Assembly (NCBI RefSeq): GCF_004359215.1
Contig: NC_090620.1
Coordinates: 1,245,809 to 1,309,808 of the forward strand
Source: Bremia lactucae
Taxonomy: Eukaryota; Oomycota; Peronosporomycetes; Peronosporales; Peronosporaceae
Reading direction: 5' to 3'
DNA length: 64,000 nucleotides
Of the stretch, positions 31,960-42,079 are shown piece after piece (the first letter of the stretch is position 1; each line of letters opens with the position of its first letter). The notes under the pieces are model-generated. The model made no database searches. It worked only from the letters and a program-made list of their open reading frames with translations, and was not told the origin of the DNA. Both the position numbers and the translations under genes were made by a program.

Positions 31960-34692
31960 ATGAGTGGCGCACCGCCTTTTTCCTCGGGCTACCAGCCCCG
32001 CAACATGGGTCTTCCACCTCTCTCGCATGGTCCACGATCGTCAATGATGTCGATTGAATATGACGGCATTCCATTGCCACCTCCAAGTATCCGGTCGTGC
32101 GGCTCGCAACAATATGTTACCAGCTACATCCCAACTGGAACCGCTTTCCATTCGAATAGTGTGCACGATTTAATCTCGAGCATGAAATCGTACGCCAGTG
32201 CTACTGACTTGGTACGGACGTACAGCGGAATACCATCGGTTGAAGAAGCGCTAGTTACTCTCGACCGCGCTGAAGTTGCTCTTAAAGCTAGAAGGTATCG
32301 AGATGCGTTAAAACTCTATTTGGAAGGCGGGTATGCCATGGCCAACGTCGCTGAACGCCAAGCAAATCCTAAAATTTGCAACTTGCTCACAAGCAAAGGG
32401 TTTGAGACGCTCAATTGGTGTGCTCGTCTTTGCGATTGGATTGAAGGTCGCGGAAAGGAGAAACATCCACGACCTGGCGTGCACAAGGTCGGTATTCCAG
32501 TAAGCAATTGGGACGATGATTGGGTCGGTCCCTTCATGGATGAGGAAGAAGCGCGGCGTATGTGGTACACCCCCGTGTATTGCCCGCGCCCGGTTGAGTT
32601 TTCCAATCGAGGATATCGTCTACGTTGCGTCGAGACAGGAAGACGTCCGAGGCTAATGATTTGTATCACCATGTACAATGAAGGTCCGCGGCAACTTGAA
32701 GTGACGCTCAAGAAACTCGTGAATAATTTAGCCTATCTTGAGAAACAACGTCAAGAGCACGACAAGGCACTCGCAGGAACTTTTGCAGGGGAGGATGTGT
32801 GGCAGAATGTATTGATTTGTATCGTGGCCGATGGCCGTGAACAAGTGGATGACAAGATGCTTGAGTACTTAGAGGCTATTGGACTGTATGATGAAGATCT
32901 ACTGACAATCAGTAGTGCCGGCATTGGTGCCCAATGTCACTTGTTTGAGCATACGCTACAGCTTTCCGAGAACAAAAAGAGTCTCTTACCTATCCAAACG
33001 ATTTTTGCACTAAAAGAGACAAAATCTGGAAAGCTCGACTCACATTACTGGTATTTTAACGCATTTGCCGAGCAAATTCAGCCCGAGTACACGGCAATTA
33101 TGGATGTTGGCACCATGCTAACGAAGTCTGCCTTGTACCATTTGCTTTTTGCGTTTGAGCAAAACCACCAGATTGGAGGTGCTTGTGGACAACTTACAGT
33201 GGAGAAACCGTTCGAAAATTTGAGCAATTGGGTCGTCTCGGCCCAGAACTTTGAGTACAAGATTTCTAACATCCTTGACAAGTCGTTGGAAAGTTGTTTT
33301 GGGTATATCAGCGTTCTTCCAGGGGCCTTCTCGGCCTACCGATATGAAGCCATTCGTGGAGCCCCGCTAGAAGCATACTTTCAGACACTAAACATTGACC
33401 TGGATGTGCTCGGACCATTTCTTGGCAATATGTACCTTGCTGAAGACCGAATACTATCATTTGAAGTTGTAGCACGAAAAGATTGCAAGTGGACAATGCA
33501 CTACGTCAAGGATGCTGTCGCTCGTACGGATGTTCCGCATAATCTTGTCGGGCTTATCTCTCAGCGCAAGCGCTGGCTGAATGGTGCGTTCTTCGCCACG
33601 CTTTTCAGTATTTGGTTCTGGGGCCGCATCTATTCGGAAAGTCATCACTCGTTCAAGCGCAAGCTAGCCTTCCTGGTATTTCACGTATATCACTTGCTTT
33701 ACACGTTGTTTAGCTTCTTCTTGCCGGCAAATTTGTACCTTGCACTTTACTTTATCGTTTTTCAAGGGTTTCAGCAAAACCGCCTCAAATTTATCGACAC
33801 TTCTGAGTATTCACAGACGGTCTTGGATGGAGCAGTGTACATGTACAACTTGGCGTATCTCTTTGGTCTTTTAATGCTGATCATCATTAGTCTCGGCAAC
33901 AACCCAAAGCATATGAAACTCACGTACTACTTTGTTGGAGCAGGTTTTGGATGTATGATGATGTTGTCATCTTTAGTTGGTCTTGGCATTTTTTTCTCAA
34001 CGCCAGCAACTATTAATTCTATCGTCATCTCCAGTTTAATTATCGGTGTATTTTTTATTGGATCAGCCCTCCACGGCGAACTTCATCATATTTTTATGAC
34101 ATTCACGCATTTCACAGCGTTAATTCCGAGCTTTGTCAACATCTTCACGATATACTCGTTTTGCAATCTACAGGATTTGTCGTGGGGTACCAAAGGCTTG
34201 CACGATGATCCGTTGCTTGCTGCTTCATTCGATGAGACTGAGAAAGGAGACTTTAATGACGTCATTGCGAAGCGTCGAGCAATTGAAGAGCGTCGTCGTG
34301 AAGAGAAAGAGCGTACAGAGAACCGAAAGAAGATTTTTGAAGCTTTTCGCACGAACGTGTTGCTAACTTGGTCTTTTTCCAACCTCATTTACGCGCTGTT
34401 CATCGTATACTTCTCCAAATCTTCAACATATATGCCTCTCTTGTACACCTTTGTAGCTGGCATCAATGCATGCCGGCTGCTTGGGTGCATTGGCCATTGG
34501 ATTTACATTCACACTGCTGGGATGCGCAACAGTGTTCTTGACAAGTCTGAGTGCGGCAATGGTACGGGCCGCTACCCGCAGACTTCTTACGTGCAGCTTG
34601 AGGAACATTATGCCGCTCTTGCGGAGGACCAGCGTGCTTACGCCTCTGGACGCATCAATGGTTCCAACCACGACATAATGTCGTCTGTATAG
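31960..34692 (+). CDS. CHS: Chitin synthase with N-terminal MIT-like domain
   Basis: The start is placed at the ATG at 31960 (MSGAPPFSSGYQPRNMGLPP); the longer upstream frame has only a TTG. The single-exon product has 910 residues. Residues about 90-170 form a helical MIT-like region (SVEEALVTLDRAEVALKARR ... ALKLYLEGGYAMANVAERQA), a feature described for oomycete chitin synthases and implicated in membrane trafficking. The family-2 glycosyltransferase core follows: MICITMYNEG (about 233), VADGRE (about 290), the catalytic EDR (E495-R497) and QRKRW (Q535-W539) processivity motif. About six transmembrane helices follow at the plasma membrane, then a charged helical stretch (AKRRAIEERRREEKERTENR) and two more hydrophobic segments. 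It polymerises GlcNAc from UDP-GlcNAc. All catalytic motifs are intact. Confidence 0.95.
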   Translation: MSGAPPFSSGYQPRNMGLPPLSHGPRSSMMSIEYDGIPLPPPSIRSCGSQQYVTSYIPTGTAFHSNSVHDLISSMKSYASATDLVRTYSGIPSVEEALVTLDRAEVALKARRYRDALKLYLEGGYAMANVAERQANPKICNLLTSKGFETLNWCARLCDWIEGRGKEKHPRPGVHKVGIPVSNWDDDWVGPFMDEEEARRMWYTPVYCPRPVEFSNRGYRLRCVETGRRPRLMICITMYNEGPRQLEVTLKKLVNNLAYLEKQRQEHDKALAGTFAGEDVWQNVLICIVADGREQVDDKMLEYLEAIGLYDEDLLTISSAGIGAQCHLFEHTLQLSENKKSLLPIQTIFALKETKSGKLDSHYWYFNAFAEQIQPEYTAIMDVGTMLTKSALYHLLFAFEQNHQIGGACGQLTVEKPFENLSNWVVSAQNFEYKISNILDKSLESCFGYISVLPGAFSAYRYEAIRGAPLEAYFQTLNIDLDVLGPFLGNMYLAEDRILSFEVVARKDCKWTMHYVKDAVARTDVPHNLVGLISQRKRWLNGAFFATLFSIWFWGRIYSESHHSFKRKLAFLVFHVYHLLYTLFSFFLPANLYLALYFIVFQGFQQNRLKFIDTSEYSQTVLDGAVYMYNLAYLFGLLMLIIISLGNNPKHMKLTYYFVGAGFGCMMMLSSLVGLGIFFSTPATINSIVISSLIIGVFFIGSALHGELHHIFMTFTHFTALIPSFVNIFTIYSFCNLQDLSWGTKGLHDDPLLAASFDETEKGDFNDVIAKRRAIEERRREEKERTENRKKIFEAFRTNVLLTWSFSNLIYALFIVYFSKSSTYMPLLYTFVAGINACRLLGCIGHWIYIHTAGMRNSVLDKSECGNGTGRYPQTSYVQLEEHYAALAEDQRAYASGRINGSNHDIMSSV

Positions 34693-34916
34693 TCAGTGTG
34701 AAAGAGCACCAGTGATTTTATGTAGTAAGAGAATATGCACGTTCGTAGTTCAACTTGTTATACTTTCGCCCTCTATAACCTCAATAAAAATGAAGAAGTT
34801 TAACTTCGTTAATGACGAGATTGGCAGATCCCTCGTCAAGGTCTAGAAAAGGATATAAAACTGCGCAACACGAAGCGCCATTCTTCGTGGCTCAAGCTGA
34901 AGATGAGTACCTTTAA
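34693..34916. other. Downstream region of chitin synthase
   Basis: Short 3' flank with a plausible AATAAA signal (34781-34786, in CCTCAATAAAAATG) about 90 bp past the stop. Then repeat DNA begins. Confidence 0.4.
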
Positions 34917-35264
34917 AAGACTAAATCCTTTAGTAAGACTAGATCCTTCAATAAGATTAAATGCTTCTATAAGGATAGAGATGTTGCATCACATGACACT
35001 TAAGCTTGGAAATTGTGATGAGCAAGGAGACAGCATTCCAAAAAGACTTAATCCTTTTACAAGACTAAATTCTTTTTTATGACTAAATCCTTCTACAAAG
35101 ATTCAGACTTTTGGGATCTTGTCTGCTTTGTCATCACAATTTCCAAGCTCAAGTGTCATCTTCATCTTCAGCTGAAGCCGCAAAGAATGGTGCATCGTGC
35201 TGCCAAATAAGTTTCTGCTTTGTCGAATCCGTAATTCCGCAGCTGCAAGTAGCTAAAGAATCAT
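34917..35264. repeat. Unclassified duplicated block, copy 1 (copy 2 37426-37769)
   Basis: About 345 bp rich in degenerate repeats of AAGACTAAATCCTT. It carries long inverted arms: AGCTTGGAAATTGTGATGA near 35008 and its exact complement near 35129. The same block recurs at 37426-37769 with few differences, and in both places it runs directly into a Gypsy-1 LTR (35265, 37770). It may be target DNA or an unknown element copied together with the LTR. Confidence 0.6.
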
Positions 35265-35431
35265 TGTAACGGGGTGTATCGTCACATGAAATTAACACTT
35301 AAAGATTGTTGATTAATATATTATCTAAAAGGTAGATAATATTTAAAGGATATTACTTTGTATAGTAATGTTCAGAAATCTTATCCATAAATAGGTATAG
35401 GCCATTATATCTATTCATCCCGCAGACTAAT
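35265..35431 (+). repeat. Gypsy-1 LTR, 3'-truncated
   Basis: Matches the first 165 bp of the Gypsy-1 LTR (TGTAACGGGGTGTATCGTCA ... CCGCAGACTAA) and is cut exactly where a Gypsy-2 LTR starts. Confidence 0.85.
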
Positions 35432-36043
35432 TGTAATGGGGCACACATCGGTTGGAGAACCGTTGTTGTGGTACATTTACTTTATGGGTAAAATACCCTT
35501 TTATCAAATTTTAAAGAAATAGTTAGTTACTTAAGTCCCATTAGTTGTGGGTAATAAATTTGGTCGCCGCCAGATATAAATCAGGCGGCCAAAATCTATT
35601 TTAATTAGCTAGGGTAAGGTTTTTAGATTTAAACAATTAAATAAAGTTCAGTTCCCCTTTAGGCTTGCGCATTGATCTGTAATAGATAGAAGCCTTTCCA
35701 AGGTATATCCTCTTGGGCACTAGTTGCCACTTGGTTCTACAAAACCCTGAATACCTTGAACTAGGATTCCTTCAGCTTTGATAGCTTGTACGACTCCCTG
35801 AGTTGTTAAACCCATTAGTTCAATAGAACTAAGTGACTCTCAGAGTCTGAAAGTCTTCCTCTGACTTTAGGAGCGAGGTAGCTCCGCTACACCTGGTAGC
35901 ACTCGTAGTCAATCTACGCCTGAGTCTTTACAAGACTAATTTCTCACGAAAATGGAAGAGGTTCCAGAATTGTCAGAAGCGCAACGCGCCGCTTATGACA
36001 AGCTCAAAACCTTATTCGGGCTTGAGCACGTGGAATTTATTAT
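35432..36043 (+). repeat. Gypsy-2b LTR, primer-binding region and gag start
   Basis: LTR 35432-35891 (TGTAATGGGG ... GCTCCGCTACA), then CCTGGTAGCAC at the primer-binding position, then an ATG at 35952 opening gag (MEEVPELSEAQRAAYDKLKT). The element runs into a 100-N gap; nothing recognisable from it follows the gap. In the copy at 55.4 kb the same gag start codon is ACG. Confidence 0.85.
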
Positions 36044-36143
36044 NNNNNNNNNNNNNNNNNNNNNNNNNNNNNNNNNNNNNNNNNNNNNNNNNNNNNNNNN
36101 NNNNNNNNNNNNNNNNNNNNNNNNNNNNNNNNNNNNNNNNNNN
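36044..36143. other. 100-N scaffold gap
   Basis: Exactly 100 N inside Gypsy-2b gag. Confidence 0.99.
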
Positions 36144-36385
36144 GATTTATTGTCTTTTGTCTTTTAATCGCTGGCATTTGTATGAGATAGTGGCAACTTT
36201 TTCCGCTAAATTTTACTTTTTCGAGACCAAGAATTAATGTTAATTATATCAACAGGGACTCGAGAGGAACCCTTAAATCCCGGATGCCCGTCATTTATTT
36301 TTCTATTAAAAATCTAAAGCAGACGTCAAGAACAAACGGGGCACGTTTTGGTAGTACTAATAATAGTAATAGTCAACCTTTCACT
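36144..36385. other. Unassigned sequence after the gap
   Basis: No gene recognised and no match elsewhere in the window was noticed. Confidence 0.3.
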
Positions 36386-36505
36386 GATTACTGTGAAGGT
36401 GCGTGTAGGCGGGCACGTCGTAATGCGGCCACGCTCTACTTCGACACACACCTTAGCACAGCGAGGAAGCGGTTTAACCAGCTTCTCTTGCGTGCAGTGA
36501 GGTAG
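36386..36505. repeat. Dispersed repeat, copy 2 (first copy 19196-19313)
   Basis: GGGCACGTCGTAATGCGGCC, CACGCTCTACTT and GAGGAAGCGGTT match the first copy closely. A Gypsy-1 LTR end in reverse orientation follows. Confidence 0.55.
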
Positions 36506-36513
36506 ATGTTGTA

Positions 36514-36602
36514 ACGGGGCACTACGACTTGTACTGCTTCAGTACAAGTCCACTTTGCACTGCTTCAGTTGCGAGTGGTGCCTTACGTTATTTCACGTAC
36601 AC
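36514..36602 (-). repeat. Gypsy-1 LTR 3' end in reverse orientation
   Basis: TGTAACGGGGCACTACGACT and onward is the reverse complement of the last 89 bp of the LTR. It abuts the next LTR head to head, forming an LTR-LTR junction of opposite polarity. Confidence 0.8.
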
Positions 36603-37424
36603 TGTAACGGGGTGTATCGTTACATGAAATTAACAATAAAAGATAGTTAATTAATATTATCCAAAAGGTAGATAATATTTGGAGGAAATTACTTTAAATA
36701 GTAATTTCCTGAATTCTTATCCATAAATAGGTATAGACCATTATGTCTATTTATTCCGCAGACTAATCAGCTGTAGAAGTAATCAAAGAGAGTTACGAGA
36801 TAAGATAGATAAGAATTCATTTACATGTTTAGTATTAGTTTATAGTTAAGACAACATTTACAAAGATAGATTAACAAAGACACTTAACTATATTAATACA
36901 GTTTTCATTTTACCCTCTTAAGCTAACTTGCCTTAAGAGAAGTCTTCCTCTACACGTACAGTGTACGTTACTTAACGAGAGGCACCACTCACATCTGAAG
37001 CAGTGTGAAGTGGACTTGTACTGAAACAGTACAAGTCGCAGTGCCCCGTTACACCTGGTAGCACTTTGTAGTCCGTCCAAGGACCACATTTCCCACATTT
37101 AACATGGACATGTTAGATGGTAGTGGGAATACGCATCACGTTTCCCCTGAAAGCTACTCCTTTCTAAGTGATATAGAAAGGAGTGCGGTTGAACGAATGA
37201 GTTCATCCGTAGGAAACGATGCAATCCTGGCATTACTGTCCAACTTAGACAGAGATGCCCTCCATTCAACCGTCGCCAAGTTCATACAACATGAACTTGA
37301 CGAGATGAAGGAAAAAGTAGCCTTGCTGAATCAGCAAGGCTCTCAACAGGCGGAACTGTTGAGATTACAACAGGTACAGACCCCTGTACCTGGGATGACG
37401 CAAACGCGTCGTCCCGAAACTCTN
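36603..37424 (+). pseudogene. Gypsy-1c: complete 5' LTR, primer site and gag N-terminus
   Basis: LTR 36603-37053 is 451 bp and nearly identical to 19641-20091. CCTGGTAGCAC follows at 37054. Gag opens at the ATG at 37104 (MDMLDGSGNTHHVSPESYSF ... KFIQHELDEMKEKVALLNQQ) and is open for 107 codons, with a Gln/Leu-rich coiled coil. It ends at a single N (37425). Gag forms the virus-like particle. This copy has the best-preserved gag N-terminus. Confidence 0.85.
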
Positions 37425-37769
37425 CTTTTTAAGACTAAATCCTTTAGTAAGACTAGATCCTTCAATAAGACTAAATGCTTCTATAAGGATAGAGATGTTG
37501 CATCACATGACACTAAAGCTTGGAATTTGTGATGAGCAAGGAAACAGCATTCCAAAAAGGCTTAATCCTTTTACAAGACAATTCTTTTTTAAGGCTAAAT
37601 CCTTCTACAAAGATTCAGTCTTTTGGGAACTTGTCTGCTTCGTCATCACAATTTCCAAGCTCAAGTGTTATCTTCAGCTGAAGCCGCAAAGAATGGTGCA
37701 TCGTGCTGCCAAATAAGTTTCTGCTTTGACGAATCCGTTATTCCGCAGCTGCAAGTAGCTAAGAATCAA
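37425..37769. repeat. Single-N junction and duplicated block, copy 2
   Basis: One N at 37425 joins Gypsy-1c gag to a block nearly identical to 34917-35264. The change from intact gag to an unrelated repeat exactly at an ambiguous base suggests an assembly join rather than a biological junction. Confidence 0.65.
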
Positions 37770-38199
37770 TGTAACGGGGTGTATCGTCACATGAAATTAA
37801 AACTTATGGTTGTTAATAAATACATTATCTAAAAGGTAAATAGTATTTGGAGGATATTACTTTATATAGTAATCTTCAGAAATCTTATTCATAAATAGGT
37901 ATAGGCCATTATATCTATTTATCCCGCAGACTAATCAGCTGTAGACGTAAACAAAAGAAAGAGACAGATAAGATAAGATAAGATAAGATTTAATTGCATG
38001 TTTAGTATTGGTTTATAATTAAGTTAGCATTAACAGATAGAAAGAAGAGAAAGTAAATTATATTAATACAGTTTTCATTTAACCCTCTTTAAATTCGTTG
38101 TCTTAAAGAAAAGACTTCCTCTGCACGTACTAGTGTACGTGAAGTAACGTAAGGCACTACTCGCAACTGAAGCAGTACAAGTCGTAGTACCCCGTTACA
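37770..38199 (+). repeat. Gypsy-1d 5' LTR
   Basis: 430 bp, TGTAACGGGG to CCCCGTTACA, followed by CCTGGTAGCAC. Older than 36603-37053: it has several substitutions, a 20 bp loss near the 3' end, and a GATAA microsatellite expansion at 37968-37988. Confidence 0.9.
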
Positions 38200-38249
38200 C
38201 CTGGTAGCACTTCGTAGTCCGTCCAAGGACCACATTTCCTTCATCTAAC

Positions 38250-40263
38250 ATGGACATGTTGGATGATAGTGGGAATACGCATCACGTTTCGCGTGATAGC
38301 TCTCCTTTCTGAGTGACATAAAAGGAGTGCGGTCGAACGAATGCGTTCGACCGAAGGGAGCAATGCCATCTTCGCCATGCTGTCCGGTTTGGACAGATAT
38401 GCCCTCCATTCAGCCATCGCCAAGTTCATACAGCATGAGCTTGACGCGGTGAGGAATAGGTAGCCTTGCTGAATCAGCAAGGCTCGCAACAGGCAGAACT
38501 GTTGAGGTTACAACAGGTACAGACCTCTGTACCTGGGATGACACACACGCGTCGTCCCGAAACTCTAAAGATTGATATCTCTAAGTGTAGGGGAGTCGAA
38601 GAAGACTCCCTCTTGTGATGGTTTGTCGAGTTGGACGATGCCATAAGGGCACGTCACATCGTCGACGAGCAAATGCAAGACGCATTCGCTCAATCAAATT
38701 TGGCAAGTCGTGCCAAAACTTGGGCATTGGGCCTTAAGTTGCGCGACCCATATGTCTTTTGGTCGCTAGAGGCTCTTAAAGCCCGGCTCAAACAGACGTT
38801 TGAACCGCCTAGGGCTGAGTTCAGAGATCGTTCAGAGCTTCTGAAACTCAAGCAAGGCAAGCGTGATGTGCACGCATATGCCTAGCAGATACGACTCTTA
38901 GCGAGTTGTATAACAACTGACCATGTCCATGAGCACACGTTGATTATGGTGTCCATGCAAGGTCTTACGGATGGTCCCATAAAGACCCACCTGTTCCGCT
39001 TGGAACTGGATACGCTGAAGAAGCAATATTCGTTGCGGAATTGGAGGACTTTAGCTTGAGACAGGCTCAAGCTAGTTCGTCATCGTATCGTCCTCCAAGA
39101 CGACACGAGTTAGGAGGTCCAGAACTATGGACCTCTCTTACGTCGAATGCAAAAGACCTTGCTTTTCGAGCAATAAGCGATTGAAGAATGCCATCGCTGC
39201 CAAACGTTAGGACACTACGCTCATGAGTGTAGTGCCCCACGCCCAGCACCGAAGGTACTGAACGTAATTTTGCACCGTATGCAAAAAAGGGCAACGGTCG
39301 CAGGTCCGACGTTTGTTCTTCGAGTGAATGCAATGGTCTCACTTATCGTTCGGCTGTTTGCACGTTGTTGCGAAACCGCAACAACGAGGCGGACGGCTAA
39401 AAAAACGTCCGGGGTCTGTAGGAGCGCAACGCCCTACGGATCCAGCAACATAAAGAGAATTTGCAAATCTCTTAATTAAAGTTCCTCCAGACACACAATC
39501 ATCACGCGTCTCCGCACCTGGTGATGAGGTATCCCTCATCGCCTTGAAGTTAAAAGTGATTTGTCACTTAGAGCCCTAGTTGACTGCGGAGCGTCGAATA
39601 ACTTTATTCGACGCCAGTCACTAGAGGGTCGTAGGCTCAAATATGTTGAGCGCGACATCCCTCCAACGAGGATGACGGTGCGTCTAGCGATAGGCGCATC
39701 GATAACAGTAATGAAACGCGTAGTGAAATTTCACTACACGTTAAGAGATTTACAGTATGATGATGATTTCATCGTACTGGATTTGGATGACAAATTTGAT
39801 GTCATCCTAGGTTTACCTTGGCTCAGAAAATACGAGCCAAGGATCAGCTGGCAGCATCGATCCGTAAAGATGCCTGCCACTTGTTCATCAGATGGCCATC
39901 TGATGAACGTCTTGGAGCGTCCACAAGCGTGTGGATGTACTACGAGTGAGTGCGATGGCCTCACTTGTGGTACGGTCGTTAGTACAACCGCACAAGATCA
40001 CAGTGTGATTACCAATCACAATGTGGAGTCAGCTGCCGGCGGCTGTGTTAATGCACAGGCAGCGCCGAAGGTCCACCACTCGAAAAGGTCGAGTGGATTG
40101 GGACATGAATGTACGCTTAGTGGGCGACATTCAAGGAGTATACCGGTTGCCCAGAAAGGACAACACGATGATCCAAGGTCGAGTAGAGAGTCGACCGTAG
40201 TGGACCCGACTGTGATAGCGCAATCACACTCGGAAGACGTTGAGGGAAGAGGTCCCCACGTAT
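38250..40263 (+). pseudogene. Gypsy-1d gag and aspartic protease
   Basis: Gag starts at the ATG at 38250 and is frameshifted (open segments include 38631-38885, FAQSNLASRAKTWALGLKLR ... EALKARLKQTFEPPRAEFRD). A damaged CCHC knuckle region lies near 39200. The protease frame 39561-40310 is open: ALVDCGASNNFI holds the catalytic Asp-Cys-Gly variant of the D-S/T-G site, then RLAIGASITVMKRVVKFHYT, and LDLDDKFDVILGLPWLRKYE closes the fold. After about 40263 the sequence turns back on itself into a minus-strand copy, so no RT or integrase follows. Confidence 0.85.
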
Positions 40264-42079
40264 TGGACCTTCGGCGCTGCCTGTGCATTAACACAGCCGC
40301 CGGCAGCTGACTCCACATTGTGATTGGTAATCACACTGTGATCTTGTGCGGTTGTACTAACGACCGTACCACAAGTGAGGCCATCGCACTCACTCGTAGT
40401 ACATCCACACGCTTGTGGACGCTCCAAGACGTTCATCAGATGGCCATCTGATGAACAAGTGGCAGGCATCTTTACGGATCGATGCTGCCAGCTGATCCTT
40501 GGCTCGTATTTTCTGAGCCAAGGTAAACCCAGGATGACATCAAATTTGTCATCCAAATCCAGTACGATGAAATCATCATCATACTGTAAATTTCTTAACG
40601 TGTAGTGAAATTTCACTACGCGTTTCATCACTGTTATCGATGCGCCTGTCGCTAGACGCACCGTCATCCTCGTTGGAGGGATGTCGCGCTCAATATATTT
40701 GAGCCTACTACCCTCTAGTGACTGGCGACGAATAAAGTTCTTTAACGCTTCACAGTCCACTAGGGCTCTAAGTGACAAATCACTTTTTTATTTCAATGTG
40801 ATGAGAGATACCTCATCACCTGGTGCGGAGAAACATAGTAATTGTGTGTCTGGAGCAACTTTCTTTAAGAGATTTGCAAACTCTTTTGAGGTTGCTATAT
40901 CAGTAGAACGTTACGCCCCTACTGACCCGACCATTTTTTGGCGGTCCGCCTCGCTGATAAAATTTTGCAACAGCATCGGACCCGCGACCATTGCCCTGTT
41001 TGGCATTCGGTCCATAATTACGTTCAGTACCTTTCGGTTCTGGGCGTGGGGCACTGCACTCATGAGCGTAGTGTCCTAACTTTTGACAGCGATTGCATTT
41101 CTGCAATCGCTTATTGTTCGTAAAGCGAGGTCTCTCGCTTTCAATTTAGGAGAGGTTCAGAGGTTCTGGACCTCCAGGCTCGTGTCGTTTTGGAGGACGA
41201 TACGATGACGAATTAGCTTGAGCCTGTCTCAAGATAAAGTCCTCCTGTTCCGCAACGGATATTGCTTTTTCAAGCGTATCCAGTTCCAAGCGGAACAGGT
41301 GGGTCTTTACGAAACTATACGTAAACCTTGCATGAGCACCGTAATCAACGTGTGTTCGTCAACTGGGTTGTTTTTGTTACAACTCGCCAAGATTCGTGTG
41401 TGCTGGGCATAAGCGTGAACATCACGCTTGCCTTGCTTGAGTTTCAAAAGCGCTGAACTAAGCCCTAGGCGGTTCAAACGTCTGTTTGAGCCGGTCTTTA
41501 ACAGCCTCTAGCAACCCAAAGACATATGGGCCGCGCAACTTAAGGCTTAATGCCCAAGTTTTGGCACGACCTGCCAAATTTGACTCAATAATGCGACTTG
41601 CATTTGCTTTCGACGATGTGACGAGCCGTAATGGCATCGTCCAACTCAACGAACCATCTTAAGAGGAGTCTTCTTCGACTCCCCTATACTTAGAGATGTC
41701 TATCTTTAAGGTTTCGAGACGACGCGTGTGCGTCATCCCAGGTACAGAGGTCTCTATCTGTTGCAACCTCAACAGTTCTTCCTGCTAAGAGCCTTGCTGA
41801 TCAAGCGAGGCTACCTTCTCCTTCGCCTCGTCAAGTGCATGTTGCATGAAGTTGGCGATAGCTGAATAGAGGGCATTTTCTGTCCAAATATAGACATCAT
41901 GTCCAAGATGGCATCATTCCCTACGATCGAACTCATTCGTTCGACCGCACTCCTTTCTATATCACTTAGAAAGGAGTAGCTATCACGCGAAACGTGATGC
42001 GTATTTCCATTATCATTTAACATGTCCATATTAGATGCTAAAACTGTGGTCCTTGGACGGACTACGAAGTGCTACCAGG
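40264..42079 (-). pseudogene. Gypsy-1e protease and gag (minus strand, foldback partner of Gypsy-1d)
   Basis: On the minus strand: protease (about 40264-40778, ALVDCEALKNFI, so the Gly after the catalytic Asp-Cys is lost), gag with an intact CCHC knuckle (CNRCQKLGHYAHEC at 41070-41100), and the gag N-terminus from an ATG at 42029 (MDMLNDNGNTHHVSRDSYSF). Frameshifts in gag are the same as in the + copy at 47.9-48.5 kb: a 63-residue segment at 41458-41649 is identical to 48306-48497. Confidence 0.85.

Noticed and set aside
37966..37990. GATAA repeats as a possible CRISPR-like or regulatory array
   Set aside because: Only a short microsatellite expansion within the LTR, absent from other copies. 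The sequence is eukaryotic and no CRISPR array is present.
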